Translations under genes and position numbers: made by a program
Shown: positions 25,915 through 37,700 of the stretch, one piece after another
How positions within the stretch are numbered: the first letter of the stretch is position 1
Layout: the number at the start of each line of letters is the position of its first letter
NCBI RefSeq assembly: GCF_958979055.1
Contig: NC_084886.1
Span: 48,563,654-48,627,653 of the forward strand
Direction: 5' to 3'
Source: Alnus glutinosa
Lineage: Eukaryota > Streptophyta > Magnoliopsida > Fagales > Betulaceae
Length of the DNA stretch: 64,000 nucleotides
The notes under the pieces: generated by a model
Seen by the model: only the letters and a program-made list of their open reading frames with translations
Told to the model about the DNA's origin: nothing
Database searches by the model: none

Positions 25915-27750
25915 AGTTGATTGGACTGTTATCAGCTAATTCTGTAAGAAAATTCTCTATATGATTTCAAAAGACCACTTCAAAACAGAGAGACTGCAAT
26001 TCTTTACATGTTGTAGACGAACAAATAGGTATAAAATGGTAGAAACAGAGTGGCCACTTGATTTAGTGAAAGGGGCAACTCCAGGGAGATTCAGGAAGCC
26101 CAATAAAATATTATTTATTGTAAAATGGGATATAAATTAAACAAATGGATTCAGATATATGTGCCATTAATGGAGTATGAATTAAACATGTTTTTTAATG
26201 TAAAATGGAATATAATAGAAACATTTTATGGGCTGTTTCAGAGCAACATTTTGGTATAAAATCACTAAACAAGTGGAGCCAAAAAGGATCATGAAGGTTT
26301 TGCAAGTATCTTAATGCCATGCATTATGGAACGTATGTTCTTTGATAATTCCAATAATCTAATTTAAGCATCAGAGATATTTTCGCCGATAAGTCTCTGA
26401 TCTTATTCCCTCTTCTTTATAGATGCCCATTATTTGATATCGACCGTATGATCATCTGCATCATTAAAGAAAATATTAGAGAGTACAAATCGAAAAAGAA
26501 AAAAGAAAAAAGAAATTGCTTACTCAATGGATGTGTAATGGGAATTTACCTTCTCTTAGTAGGGAAATAGAATTTTCAACAATATTGTTGATGAGCTTTA
26601 CTGTATGCTGTGAACGACTTTCTTTTTAGGGATTGAGATATGATGTTATTAGGTTGTTCGAACAACATAAAAAATCAAATAGTTTTAGAGAAAATTGTCG
26701 GGCTCACCTGTCTTAGACAACTCAAGATGCGAGGCCTACCTGTTTGGAGTAGGTGGATCCGCAATCTCATCTTATATTACTTGAATAACACAAAAATTCA
26801 GACAGCTCAACCTAACATGAAAACGGCAGAGACCTCTACCTTCTTTGCAAGCCTAACCGGCGCTAAATTTTGCTACAGGATGAGGGAGTTGAGAGTTCGT
26901 ATAGTATTTACCAGTAATTTATAACATCCAAATCAAGTCCACCGATGAGTTCCTCCGTACTCATAATAATAGATCAATTTTATTTCCAACATTTGAAACT
27001 GAACTTACTCTAACCCTAACAAATTTTGATCGTTATCTCACCTAACCTTACGGCTAGAGATATCAACTTTAATTGCACAAGTTTTATGATCACATAAATT
27101 TATTTTTCAAATTTAATCTCAAATAATATGAAAGAAAAATAAAATTTTGAAGTCAACAGTAGATCATCTCAAAAGAGAGAAATGCTAGATATCCTAATTT
27201 TTTTTAAAAAATTTGGTTATAATATGATGTGTCACACAATCTTATAAAATTGTGACACATTTTCCAATATGATAGACAGATCAGGGTCTTGATGCACCTC
27301 TCATATATGATTTTCATACTTCGTGAAAATAAAAAATAAGGAGTAGGTTTTTTTATTTTTATATTTTAAACAAAGGGTAGGTTTTAGTTTGACCAAATGT
27401 TGTAAAAAAAATAACATCATTTCAATGACACGACGACACGTGTTAAAAATTAAAGAAAAAAACAATTAATAAAGATTTTCTATGAACAAATACCTAATCT
27501 GATTATTTTAGCTAAATGCCAGATCCAGGTGAATTAATTCCAAGAAATTGGACCGTTGACATTGTCTTTTATTTATCCAATTTTTATTTTTATATAATTG
27601 ATGGGGGATTAGGGCTACGGGTTCCATCGATAACGACTTGCACGTACTTCGCAGATCCGTAAATTCAGCCGAAGAACGAGTTCTTTAAATTGTATAATAT
27701 ATTTCACAATTCGGCTACTTTTTTCTGTTTTGAATTCTGGAGAATTAGTT
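25915..27750. other. Intergenic DNA, no gene seen
   Basis: AT-rich sequence with short open frames only (for example 26640-26924) that show no domain or splice context. No transposon ends were recognised. Confidence 0.5.
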
Positions 27751-27789
27751 TGAGACACTGTTTGGTTCGGAGGAAATTTTTTACTAAAG

Positions 27790-28203
27790 TTAAAGAGAAG
27801 TTGTAATTGGGAGGATCAAAGGCGAAATTCGGAGAATTTTCCTAGATTTGTCAAGGTAAAGTGGAAGCACAATAAATTTATTTTTTTTTCTTTTTCGGAA
27901 TGGAGCAAAATTTTGATTGGAAGTGAAAGAACAGTTGAAATTGGGGGGATCAGAGTGAAATTGAGAGGAATTTTCCATCTGGGTTCGCATATTTTTCGAG
28001 GTTTAGTCGAAAAGTTCAGCTTTATGATTATTTGCACGTTCAGAGTCATCGGAGTTCCAATTGGGCGAAGCGATTATTTCTCTGAATTATCATTTCAGGA
28101 ACTTGGAAATTGACGGAGTCGCTACGCTGCGTCAGAAAGACTGCGAGGAACCTGAGCTGAAGATTAGAGAAAGGTGCGAAATTTGAGAGAAATCCAATCC
28201 AAG
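27790..28203 (+). promoter_or_regulatory. Leader region of the CML gene with a duplication
   Basis: A segment of about 50 bases (containing GTTG.AATTGGG.GGATCA) occurs at about 27799 and 27933, a tandem-type duplication with a 135-bp period. It lies in the probable 5' UTR or promoter of the calmodulin-like gene. Confidence 0.45.
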
Positions 28204-28695
28204 ATGAGTGGGAAACAGCCGGTGAAGCTGGATGACGAGCAGCTCGTTGAATTACGCGACATTTTCCGATCGTTTGATTGCAATAAGGACGGGAGCTTGA
28301 CTCAACTGGAGCTCGGATCGCTGCTCCGATCGCTCGGCCTAAAACCGAGCCCGGAGCAGCTGGAGGCGTTGATACAAAAGGCCGATAAGAACAGCAACGG
28401 GTTGATCGAGTTCTCGGAGTTTGTGGCGCTTGTGGAGCCTGATCTTGTGCCGGCGAAGAGCCCCTACACAGAGGAGCAGCTGAGACAGATATTTCGTATG
28501 TTTGATAGGGACGGAAACGGGTTTATCACGGCGGCCGAGCTGGCGCACTCGATGGCCAAGTTGGGCCACGCGCTTACGGCAGAGGAGCTGACGGGGATGA
28601 TCAAGGAGGCGGACACAGATGGCGATGGGTGTATCAGTTTTCAAGAGTTTTCTCGGGCGATTTCCTCGGCTGCCTTTGACAATTCTTGGGCTTGA
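28204..28695 (+). CDS. Calmodulin-like protein, CML15/CML16 type
   Basis: A Ca2+ sensor of 163 residues in a single exon, very like Arabidopsis CML15/16 throughout. Four EF-hand loops are complete: residues 25-36 (DCNKDGSLTQLE), 61-72 (DKNSNGLIEFSE), 101-112 (DRDGNGFITAAE) and 137-148 (DTDGDGCISFQE). Each has Asp at position 1, Gly at 6 and Glu at 12. The conserved AAELAHSMAKLGHALT segment precedes EF4 and the C-terminus ends AAFDNSWA. The start is the ATG at 28204, preceded by purine-rich sequence; it aligns with family N-termini (KQPVKLDDEQ). The coding region is GC-rich at third positions compared with its surroundings, as usual for CMLs. It probably acts in the cytosol or nucleus by binding targets when Ca2+ rises. 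Confidence 0.95.
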   Translation: MSGKQPVKLDDEQLVELRDIFRSFDCNKDGSLTQLELGSLLRSLGLKPSPEQLEALIQKADKNSNGLIEFSEFVALVEPDLVPAKSPYTEEQLRQIFRMFDRDGNGFITAAELAHSMAKLGHALTAEELTGMIKEADTDGDGCISFQEFSRAISSAAFDNSWA

Positions 28696-29020
28696 AGGTA
28701 TCCAAATTTTGTATTTAGGTTAGTCTTTTTTCTGATTTTCTTTTAGTGTAATGTTTGGATGCTGAGAAAATGGAGTGGGGAATGATTGAAGGTTAAATTT
28801 TGAATCTTGTGGTTGGCCTATTTTAGTTGTGTTTCCATAGTATTGAGAAATTTGAGGTTCATAATTTCGTTTTCTTATATACATTTACTCGATATAAGCA
28901 TTGTGCGGATAAAATTGTTAGTAATTTGTACAATAAAAAATAAATAAAAAAATTATTTCTTATTTCTCTCGGAGCCAAAGGTGGCCCCCTTAATTGCAAT
29001 GCCTTCTAATTGGGACTATG
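28696..29020. other. 3' UTR and downstream of CML
   Basis: An AATAAA-rich stretch near 28932-28950 may carry the polyadenylation signal. No other feature is seen. Confidence 0.45.
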
Positions 29021-29021
29021 A

Positions 29022-29165
29022 TCATCTCCGGTTCAAATGAATCAGAGAGGATCTAGTCAATTTTATTTGAAAGGTAATGTTGTCTTTTCACATTTTTGTG
29101 AACAATTTTACCCTCCGATTAAAACTAACCGGATACTCTCTAGTTCATTTGAACCGGAGAGCATT
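29022..29165. mobile_element. Foldback MITE
   Basis: The ends pair as an inverted repeat: CTCCGGTTCAAATGAA near 29026 and TTCATTTGAACCGGAG near 29144. Imperfect pairing continues inward for about 60 bases. Non-coding; no certain TSD, so the superfamily is not assigned. Confidence 0.65.
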
Positions 29166-29459
29166 CAGATGCCTCTAGCTAGCCTGATTTAGAGCCATTT
29201 GATGCCTTGCAAATGAAGATAGGTTTAGGTAGAGTGATTGTAAGGGTAGTGGCATTGGGCTGATGGTCGCACATAAAGCTTTGTAATAATCGATGTTAAG
29301 TTGCGTTTCTTATTAAAAATGAGTAATGCAATTTATAATAATATTGTTGTACGATTGTTATACAATTAAGATGGTATGGTTCAATCACTTCATTTGGCAT
29401 GAGTTGGGGACTATGGGGTGGTTCAATCACTCCTAGACTGGCCATATGAGCCATCCCCT

Positions 29460-29498
29460 TGGCAAAATGGGTGGGGTGGCCAGCCACCCCATTTTGCC
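29460..29498. repeat. Near-perfect 18-bp-arm palindrome
   Basis: GGCAAAATGGGTGGGGTGGC is followed directly by its near reverse complement, giving a stable hairpin in either strand. It probably belongs to a larger degraded foldback element around 29300-29520. Confidence 0.7.
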
Positions 29499-29529
29499 CA
29501 AAGAGGTCGCTTGAGTCATCCTTTTTTTT

Positions 29530-30890
29530 TTCAAGAAGTTTTTTTTTTAAAATGGATTGAGTTTTTTAATTGTTTTATTATTTAATTTTATTTTTAATGG
29601 GATATAAGACACATGGCAACTTCTTAAATGTGTTGATGTGGACTACTATTAATTTTTGGACAATGTTGGACAGATATACCATCCCCGTCTTTAGCCATAA
29701 ACAAAGTACCATTTACAATACATAATGAACCACGTGAAGCAAAAAATAAAAAGTCCACGTTGGACAAAAAAGTATTCAATCCTTATTATTATTATTTGGG
29801 GGATGAAACTTGCTTACACGGTTTTGTATTGAGTAGCAGACCAGAAATTAGGAAACATACCCACCTCTCTTGTGACTAGCTAGGAAATTGTGAGGAAAGT
29901 GGACAAGCCCTGAAGTGAAATGGGTGGTCAAGTTGAAGGAGGCTAGCATCTATGTGGGTTATCACTTATCAGCTTCCAACCTTTTCTCAGCCATAACCTA
30001 GCTTAATTAATTGGCTTCTCTCACGATTCATGGGCTTGAAAATATAGGAATTATCGTTTATATATATATATATATCAATTTATTGTTACTGCTTTGTGGA
30101 TCACTACTAAAACCATAGACCTACTTGGTTAGAAATTGTATTTTACAAGTCCTTGATACTGAAGGGTGGTCAACCGCCTCTTGGCTAGTGAGTGGTGCTT
30201 TTTATTATTATTATTGTAAGGGTAAAATTGTAATTTTATAATAGGTGGAGTCATAGCTAGCTATGTCACATGTTAATCAACGATTGGTTGTGATAACGTA
30301 AATCCACGTATAAATCTAATGGTTTCTGTTAAATAACTGACGGTAAGAATTATTTTAGACAAATAACTTATTCCAGATATCAGTTTTGTACTTTGGATAC
30401 TCTAAGCATCAATTTGATACTACTGCAATCTCCAGAAACTAAATAAGTAATTTTTCCTAAAAATATTTGGAAACTTTGAAGCTTTAAGTTACATAATTAG
30501 TCAGCATTAATTTAATTGCTACTTGTTTGGGCACACGACTATTCATTTAGGATTTCATTAGAGTAACAAAATTAGAGACATGCATTGTTAATTAGATTAA
30601 CTCAAAGATTTGTAAATGTACATGTCAAAAAAAAAAAAAAAAATTGTAAACGTAAGTAAAGACTAGGAATGCCCTGAGCTTTTATTACAATTTCTTTACA
30701 AACAATGACATCTTTCTTAGGGTTTGAAACCTACTAAGGAAGTTCTAGCGCCATGAATTAGGGCTCACAATGTTATGTCCAACAATTTCTTGAAAAATCC
30801 GAAAACCATGCAAGAGGCTACATTAATCTTAGTTCTAATCTCGAAAAATAATTTTTAAGCAATTAAATTCCAGCAATATGTAGATAGGGG
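29530..30890. other. Intergenic DNA, no gene seen
   Basis: AT-rich sequence with simple repeats ((TA)n at about 30059-30075) and no supported gene. Confidence 0.5.
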
Positions 30891-30901
30891 TGGTGGGGTA
30901 C

Positions 30902-31012
30902 GGTGCATGGTTGTCGTCAGCTCATGCCGTAATATGTTGTGTTAAGTTTCGCAACGAGTGCAACCCTCATGATTAGTTGTCACCATTGAGTTTAGAACCC
31001 TAACCCTTATTT
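30902..31012 (+). pseudogene. Plastid 16S rRNA fragment in nuclear DNA (NUPT)
   Basis: About 110 bases match the 3' part of bacterial/plastid 16S rRNA: GGTGCATGGTTGTCGTCAGC, then GCAACGAGTGCAACCCTCAT and the TTGAGTTTAGAACCCT segment. These correspond to the universally conserved region around E. coli positions 1050-1150. The variant after CAACCCTC fits plastid better than mitochondrial rRNA. Several substitutions at invariant sites show it is an old, non-functional nuclear copy rather than a working rRNA gene. Confidence 0.85.
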
Positions 31013-32090
31013 GTCATGCTACAATTAAGTATACTTCTATATGTAGTTTGGTCATCATCATCCTCCATATGGATAAAGGTTCTTTCCATTTGCTTTGAGA
31101 TTCATAGAGATTAATTAATTCACTATAAAGAGTTAACATTTACAAGATTCTGAGACAACAATTTTACTAAACATCTTACCGCTAAAATCCCGCTTTTTTC
31201 CAATCCAGTTCCTCCACCACCGCGAACTCCAGTTAATTAGATCATGCCGCATATAAGGTAACACACCGTACGTACGTCTTAGATTAATTATCATCAATTA
31301 TCGTCCTTTAAATAACGAATTTTAAAAAAAAAACATGACACCCTATATACTTAGATTTGTCAAAATTATATCCAAACTATATATAAAGTAATTATGTAAA
31401 ATGATCAAATGAAAAGCATCCCTAATTATCTAAAATTCTAGTAAAACAATTTGTCAGGTTGTGAAATAAAACGTATGCACTTACGTACGTACATCATGCC
31501 TGCCGTTACATACCATTGAAATAAATTCGAAAAAATAAAAAATAAAAAATCATGCTTTCCGAGTGCAACTTGCCTCGTGATTTACACCCTCCACGGCTAT
31601 AAACAGGCTCAAACATGGTGCAATCTTACTCACTCTTGAGTAGAAATTATATATCCTTAGCTTCTTGAAATTTTGTTTTTGTTTGATTTTCTTAGATCAT
31701 GTTGTTGTGAAGAAAATGGAAGAGAATAGAGGCATATATTATATTCTCAGATTCTCAAACCAGAAGAGATTTGATTTGCATCCAAAACAGGCTTCATGAT
31801 ATCGAATCAGTGAATTACCAGATTATCACACTATGTCTTCCCGGGAGTAATTAGGAGGAGAAAAAGAGAACAAAAAAATGATTCTTAGCGTTCCTGGTTT
31901 ACCCAGAAATGTAATCTCTCCCTCTCCCTCTCCCTCTTCATCTCTCTCACATAAATTATCAAGTTTTGATTGCATTCAGTTCCCGTAGCTGTTGGAGAGT
32001 GAAGCAGGATAGGCATGGGAAATCACTGGGAAAGGCGTAGGATTCCTGGAAGTCCTCTTCCCGGGAGGACAACTTGGCCGGGAGGGTTCT
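31013..32090. other. Intergenic DNA, no gene seen
   Basis: Contains a (CCCTCT)n-like microsatellite at about 31917-31935 and a GC-richer patch at about 31990-32090. No coding or RNA gene is supported. Confidence 0.45.
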
Positions 32091-32096
32091 CAGGAA

Positions 32097-32490
32097 ATAT
32101 AAATCTTGCCTCCAAAGTGAAAAAATTACTGTAACATGGGGGTGTAAACCAGACCCTAGCAGCTGGGACTAACTCTGCGCTACAAGACCATAAAAGTGAA
32201 GCTGTGCTATGCGCCCATCAGCCTGCAGGTACGTTGATCGCGCTTGGAGGAAGACGGTGGACAATATGGCCAATAAGGACATGACCTGCCAGATCCAGAT
32301 CGTTGCTTTTTGTGAAAAAATGAAGGCATTTTGGTGTAGTCGGGACCAAAAATCGCATGCATGGCACTTTTTGTCCGAGAAGACGGAATCGGCTAACGGA
32401 ATGATTACATTGCAAATTTGTAAAACTTTGTTGGGGTCAATTGTAATTTTTTTTTTTTTTTTACTTTGGAGGCAAGATTGAAAAATAAGT
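32097..32490. mobile_element. Foldback element with GC-richer cargo
   Basis: Arms of about 30 bases containing AATCTTGCCTCCAAAGT (near 32104) and ACTTTGGAGGCAAGATT (near 32463) face each other about 330 bases apart. The interior is GC-richer than flanking DNA, with short open frames on both strands but no recognised domain. No TSD was established. Confidence 0.5.
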
Positions 32491-32499
32491 AAAACATTG

Positions 32500-33216
32500 G
32501 GAGATAAAATGTAGTTTTCCCTTTAATTCAATTCAATCTTAATTGGCAAAAAAAAAAAAAAAAAAATACCTGATCTTGTTCTTACTTTATTCTGATTCCA
32601 CTATTGTGAAGCTTACGATTTGTTAATAACTATAAATACTTTTTCATTGACAGTCTTTTATCAACAAATAGATCCAAGTCCTTCTTTAAAAAAAGAAAAA
32701 AAAGCCATTGTGCTTTTTCCTCCTCATGAAGTATGGATAGATCTGCCTAGTGATGGCACTTATTGGGAGTACTTATTGATATGTATTGATTTCACCTCTT
32801 GAAAAAAATAATGAAGTTTAATTTCCTTCTAAGTTTGCTTTAAGATTGTATAATCATTCTAAAACTATGAACTTTTGTTCAAATCCATGGATAAGATCGA
32901 TCCACCACAATTACCTGGATTGGTAATATAAGAGAGCACATATAGGATCTATTTGCTCAAATAAATTTTAGGCTGCTTAACCACCTATCTAACGGCTGGG
33001 TTCCATATGAGCTCATCTGCACAAAATTAGGGCAAAGTTTGCAGGAATATGCAACAATTAATGTACTAGTGAAACAATTGTGATTTAAAATTATTTAAAA
33101 TACGTTATGCTAATCTGTGTGAAATAAGTGTAAATAGTAGCATTACTCATTTTTTTTAATTAGTCGTTTCTTCTTATTTTCTTTTCCTTAATTTTCTCCT
33201 CTTTTTTTTCTTTTTC

Positions 33217-33249
<33 letters not shown>

Positions 33250-33430
33250 AAATTTTGGGTGAATTGCTGTAAGATAACATCTTACTGGCTGCATTTAGGT
33301 TACTTTGCTTAACTAGTTTGCCTTTTGTAATCTCTTCCGTTAGGGCTTCATCCATTTGTTTTTCCTTCTACCTTCTCAATGCATAGGATTTGGTGGTCCT
33401 TATGCATTAAATGCAATTTGCGTTCATTCT
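32500..33430. other. Intergenic DNA, no gene seen
   Basis: Poly-A and poly-T rich, including a T/A switch at about 33215-33255. No supported feature. Confidence 0.45.
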
Positions 33431-33545
33431 GACTGTCCAAAAATCTTCACGCAAATTTGTCTTTATCCGTTAAAGTCGTTGCGTGTTTTCGACTGTCCAA
33501 AAGTCTTAAAAGCAAATTTTTGTCCGTTGAAGCCGTTGCGTGTTA
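33431..33545. repeat. Two-copy tandem duplication, about 57 bp
   Basis: Both units begin GACTGTCCAAAA and end GTTGCGTGTT (units at about 33431 and 33492). Confidence 0.75.
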
Positions 33546-33638
33546 GCATAGCCATTTTCTTAAATTGGAATGACTTCTTTTGTTTAATCAGTTTGTGTGA
33601 TTTGCTTCAATATAGAAAAGGAAACTCATCACTTAGAG

Positions 33639-33807
33639 TAATGTTATTTAGTAGTTTATTATATGACTGTCATACAATTTGATGATGTGACAGTGAAAAT
33701 TAGACATTAGATCAACACTTACATATTTTTTTTTTAAAAAAAAAAAAAAAACCAATGGCTAATTTTCACTTATCTTAATCGTATAACAGTCTATTAAATA
33801 GTATTAC
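33639..33807. mobile_element. Foldback MITE
   Basis: Opposed ends GTAATGTTATTTAGTAG and CTATTAAATAGTATTAC, with inner pairing around GTGAAAATTAG and CTAATTTTCAC. Non-coding, no certain TSD. Confidence 0.6.
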
Positions 33808-34267
33808 TACAGCACTTATTAATAGTTATTACTTTTTACTTTATAGTATTTGTTAATTTGTGTTGCCTTTTTAGCCATTTATAACTGATGAACAATTGCT
33901 TGCAACTATAAATGGAAACGGTTGAAAACTCCAGTTTAGATACTTAATGATCAATTAAGTTCACATAGGTTGTAATTTAAATGTAGATGCTTAACTCTTT
34001 TGTTTTTATACTTGCATAATACTTACTTGATAAGGTCAAAGATACTCCTTTTTTTTTTTTTTCTCTTTTTTTCTTTTTTCTTTTTTGTAGTCGTCGTCAG
34101 GCTTCACATATTTGTCAAGTTTGACAGATTCGCTTTTTGTTTTTCAATCGTTGAATTATAACATATTTCGATTTATATTTTTGAATTGTGTTTATAATAG
34201 TTTTATACTATTATACAAAATTATAATATGTAAGAATAATTAAAAAATTAATAATTATTATATTAAA

Positions 34268-34430
34268 GAGTAATGATACTCTTCACACTCATTTCACACC
34301 GACTTACGTAGCGTATTTTAAATGGCTTCCCATGTTAGCCACTTAAGAAAACAAAAGAAAAAAAAAAACACTTAAAACACGTCACGTCAACTGGTATAAA
34401 ATGGGTGTGAAGAATATCATTAATACTCTT
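34268..34430. mobile_element. Foldback MITE
   Basis: Opposed ends GAGTAATGATACTCTTCACA and GTGTGAAGAATATCATTAAT with a short AT-rich loop region. Non-coding, TSD uncertain. Confidence 0.6.
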
Positions 34431-34786
34431 GTATTAAAAGAAGTGTGTAAAAATAAAAAAGAAATGTTACACAAACTCTTACTCTCGCACTCCCAAGTGA
34501 GTGCTTACTCTCTAAGGAGGCAATTGCCACATCAACTTTTCACTACAACATTTTTTAATCTCAACTGCTTACTCTCTTTGTGCAACTAACACGTCAAAGA
34601 GTAAACACAATGAATGCTAATACAAAAGTAACTGGTGTCTTTCATTTTGAATACATGCATAACATATCCAACATATTCCATCAGAACACATTCTACAGTA
34701 ATAGAAACTAATAGAAAAGCACCGCTATGCTATTACACGGCAAGGACTACACATTCTGTGCAAATATTTACGCTGGTTTTAGAGAT

Positions 34787-37700
34787 TCAGAGGATTAATC
34801 CCTGTGCTGGTGCAGGCTTGGAGGGTTGCTCACTAGCAGCAGCTTTTGGAGATTCAGACTCACGGGTCTGAGCAGAGCCTTCCACTTTTTTACCCCGTTC
34901 TTCCTCGGCTAAAACCTTTTCCTTTGTCATCTGCCCCACTTCCCCTGCTGCCTTGGTAACCTTGCTGAAAGCACCAGTAACCCAGGAAGCCCCAGTTAAA
35001 ACATAACGATTCTTCATGATGGCAGATCCAGCACTACTGACTGTCTGCTCAGCAGCTGACAATGCAGTCTTGGTCTTCTCAGAAACCTGGAACTTCTCAT
35101 CCATTTCCCTCACTTTGTCAGTCACCAGTACCGTACCGGCACTAACTTTCTCGCTGAGACCAATCTTTTGGTCCAGGGAAGCAACTTTGGCCGTGGCAGT
35201 TGAAGTGAACTGGTGCTTCTCATCAAAGGTCTTTGCTTTGTTAACTGCATCCTTGCCCAAATTGAAGCCCTTGGCTAGCATGCTGCTGACAACATCCTCT
35301 GCCTTTCGAATAGCAGACTCAGAACCACCTGCAACTTTGTCCTCCGTTTCCTGATGCAATTGAAACAATTTATAATTTTAGGAAAGATAATTGTCAATAA
35401 TATTAAATATGGCCTTAGAAGACAATATTACAGTTGGTAGTGCGGAAGCAGCAGCTGCTGGTAACTCATACTCTGGAGCCAGAGCAATGGTAACAGGCTG
35501 ATCAACAATTGTTGCCCCCTGAAAAAGCCCATATAGGCTCATCATATGAGAAAAGTTTAAAATATAAAGAATATAAACTTAGGCTTATGAACAACAGGGC
35601 ACAATTAAGATAGAAAGAAAGTATACTCTCTTCAGCAGTCGAAAGAAACTACATATATATGAAAGAAGAAAACTATTGCTACTTGAGATTCCCATAGCCA
35701 AGAGACTATGATATTGCCAGCAAGAGATCTAGATTTATTTAAACAAAATAAATGAATAAATGAAGGATGCTTGAAAATAGAAGTCACACCAATCTAGATG
35801 GGGGTGCAGTGCCCGTGTGAGATTAACTACAATCACCATTGGCACAGGGCTAACTACAGTAACAGCAGGAGTAGAGAAATGATTATTTTAGAGAAGGAAA
35901 AGAAAATGAACATTACTTGTATAACAATAGAGAACCCAGCTGTCTTTACCCCCATCAATCTACATAAGGCAGGCATTCTAAAAATTCAGCTACTCATGAC
36001 AACTTCTACGCAGACTAAATAGAGATGTAGCAGGCCTAGAAATAAAAAACAAAAAAGTAAAGATGTAGCAGATTAAATCTTGTGTGTCTCCATTTTTCGG
36101 AGGGATAATTCTTGAGACATAAACAAAATCAAAATTGAAAGAAAATAGTAGAAATGGTTGGACTACTGGAGGAAGTGGAACACACAGAATATGGGTCGAA
36201 TTTAGATTTCTACCTTCTGTTTTTTCGTAAATCAAAAGTAAAATTCATTTAAAAAAGGCAAGGATCGTTCTTCAGACAGGGTGCTAAAGAAAAGGTAATG
36301 TTTTGTGAAAAAATTAAAAAATACAGAATACTTCAAAGCAAAAACTCTTATAGTCATGTTTGAGCAACCTTAAAGCATGGTAGTTCCAGTAATGAACTAA
36401 TGCACCACAAAGAGACCATAAGTTATGTTATACTGCTTTATTGAACCTAAATAATGAAGGTCCCATCATCAAAAGCATGAAAGACCTCATAGTCCAAGAA
36501 ATTAGATGTACAAATTTCAGACACAGAAATTCATATTTGCCATCAAATAATGTACAGATGAGAATCAGCAAACATTTAAGAATAATGAGAAAGAATAACT
36601 CAAAAGGCACTTAATAAGTGATAGTACCGAAAGAAGAACAGCAGTGTCTGCCCCTTGGGAATCCTTGAAGGTGACATTTGCAACTTGAGACCTCTCATCC
36701 TCACTGGAAAAAAGAAGACAACATAAAAATTAAGCTACAGAACCTTCGTTTCCATAAACATCATAAATTCTTTTTAGGCCACCAGGAAGGAACGAAAAAG
36801 GAAATTGAAAGAAAAAAAAAAAAATCCAAGGTCATACGACGATTTGCAATCTGAAAGCTTGTTAGTTCATTTCTTTCTCTTCCATCTTTAGACAGACATG
36901 TATAGCATAAATAGGAGAAATGTAGATATAAATCTAAGTTATTTATACAAACTAACCTTTGCATTTCAACATATTCAATTTTGCCAGAAAATGAAAAGAA
37001 CTCCTTTATATCTCGCTCAGATGCACCTAAGGAGACATTGCTGACTTTCACTGTTCTTATCTGAAATGACAAGAACCAGAAAAGCAAGGAATAAAACTAC
37101 CAATTAGATATTTGTAGAACAAATTTTCCTCTCCTGGAGAATGCATATCACCATAATAATTTAGGGGTTAGAAAATAGTGGGGCAGTCCGGCAGAAGAAT
37201 GTAATCATGCTTTTAAGATGACAAAAAATTAAATATTAAGAGTCATTTTATAAGCAGAAGCTCGAACAACAAAATTTTCATGGCTGGAGCCAAGGACCAT
37301 CAATGGAAGATTCAATGCCATAAGGCAGAATGAAAAACTGCTTCCATTTTCTACATTCGTTTTAACATATCCATAATAATAAAGAACAAAATAGTTAGCC
37401 ATACAAACAATTATAGCCCCATCCCCCCCGGTTTTACTCCTCCCCTTTTTAGATGTATTTGCTTTTATTTTTGGGAATTAAAACTGTGGGATTCATACAA
37501 AATTACCGGGTTCAAAATCTGCACTAGGACAAGTAAGAAACGCTTTAGCAAGAAAAATCCGACAGTCCTAAAGGCTTCATAAAATCCTAATATCTAGATG
37601 CATAATTTCCTTCTACAAGTGGTCTTAAAAGGGGTAAATCATCTTCCCCATGTTTCATAAGCAGCAGCTGAAACAGTAACTTTTTCATTTAAAGAGGGGG

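Noticed and set aside
28339-28644. Antisense 101-codon open frame over the calmodulin-like gene
   Set aside because: It mirrors a GC-rich coding region; the sense frame has four perfect EF-hands and explains the openness.
30902-31012. A functional rRNA gene
   Set aside because: Only about 110 of some 1490 bases are present, with changes at invariant sites.
34787-35368. Treating the 193-codon frame as a separate single-exon gene
   Set aside because: It is the last exon of the BPA1-like gene; upstream exons join in phase and supply the RRM.
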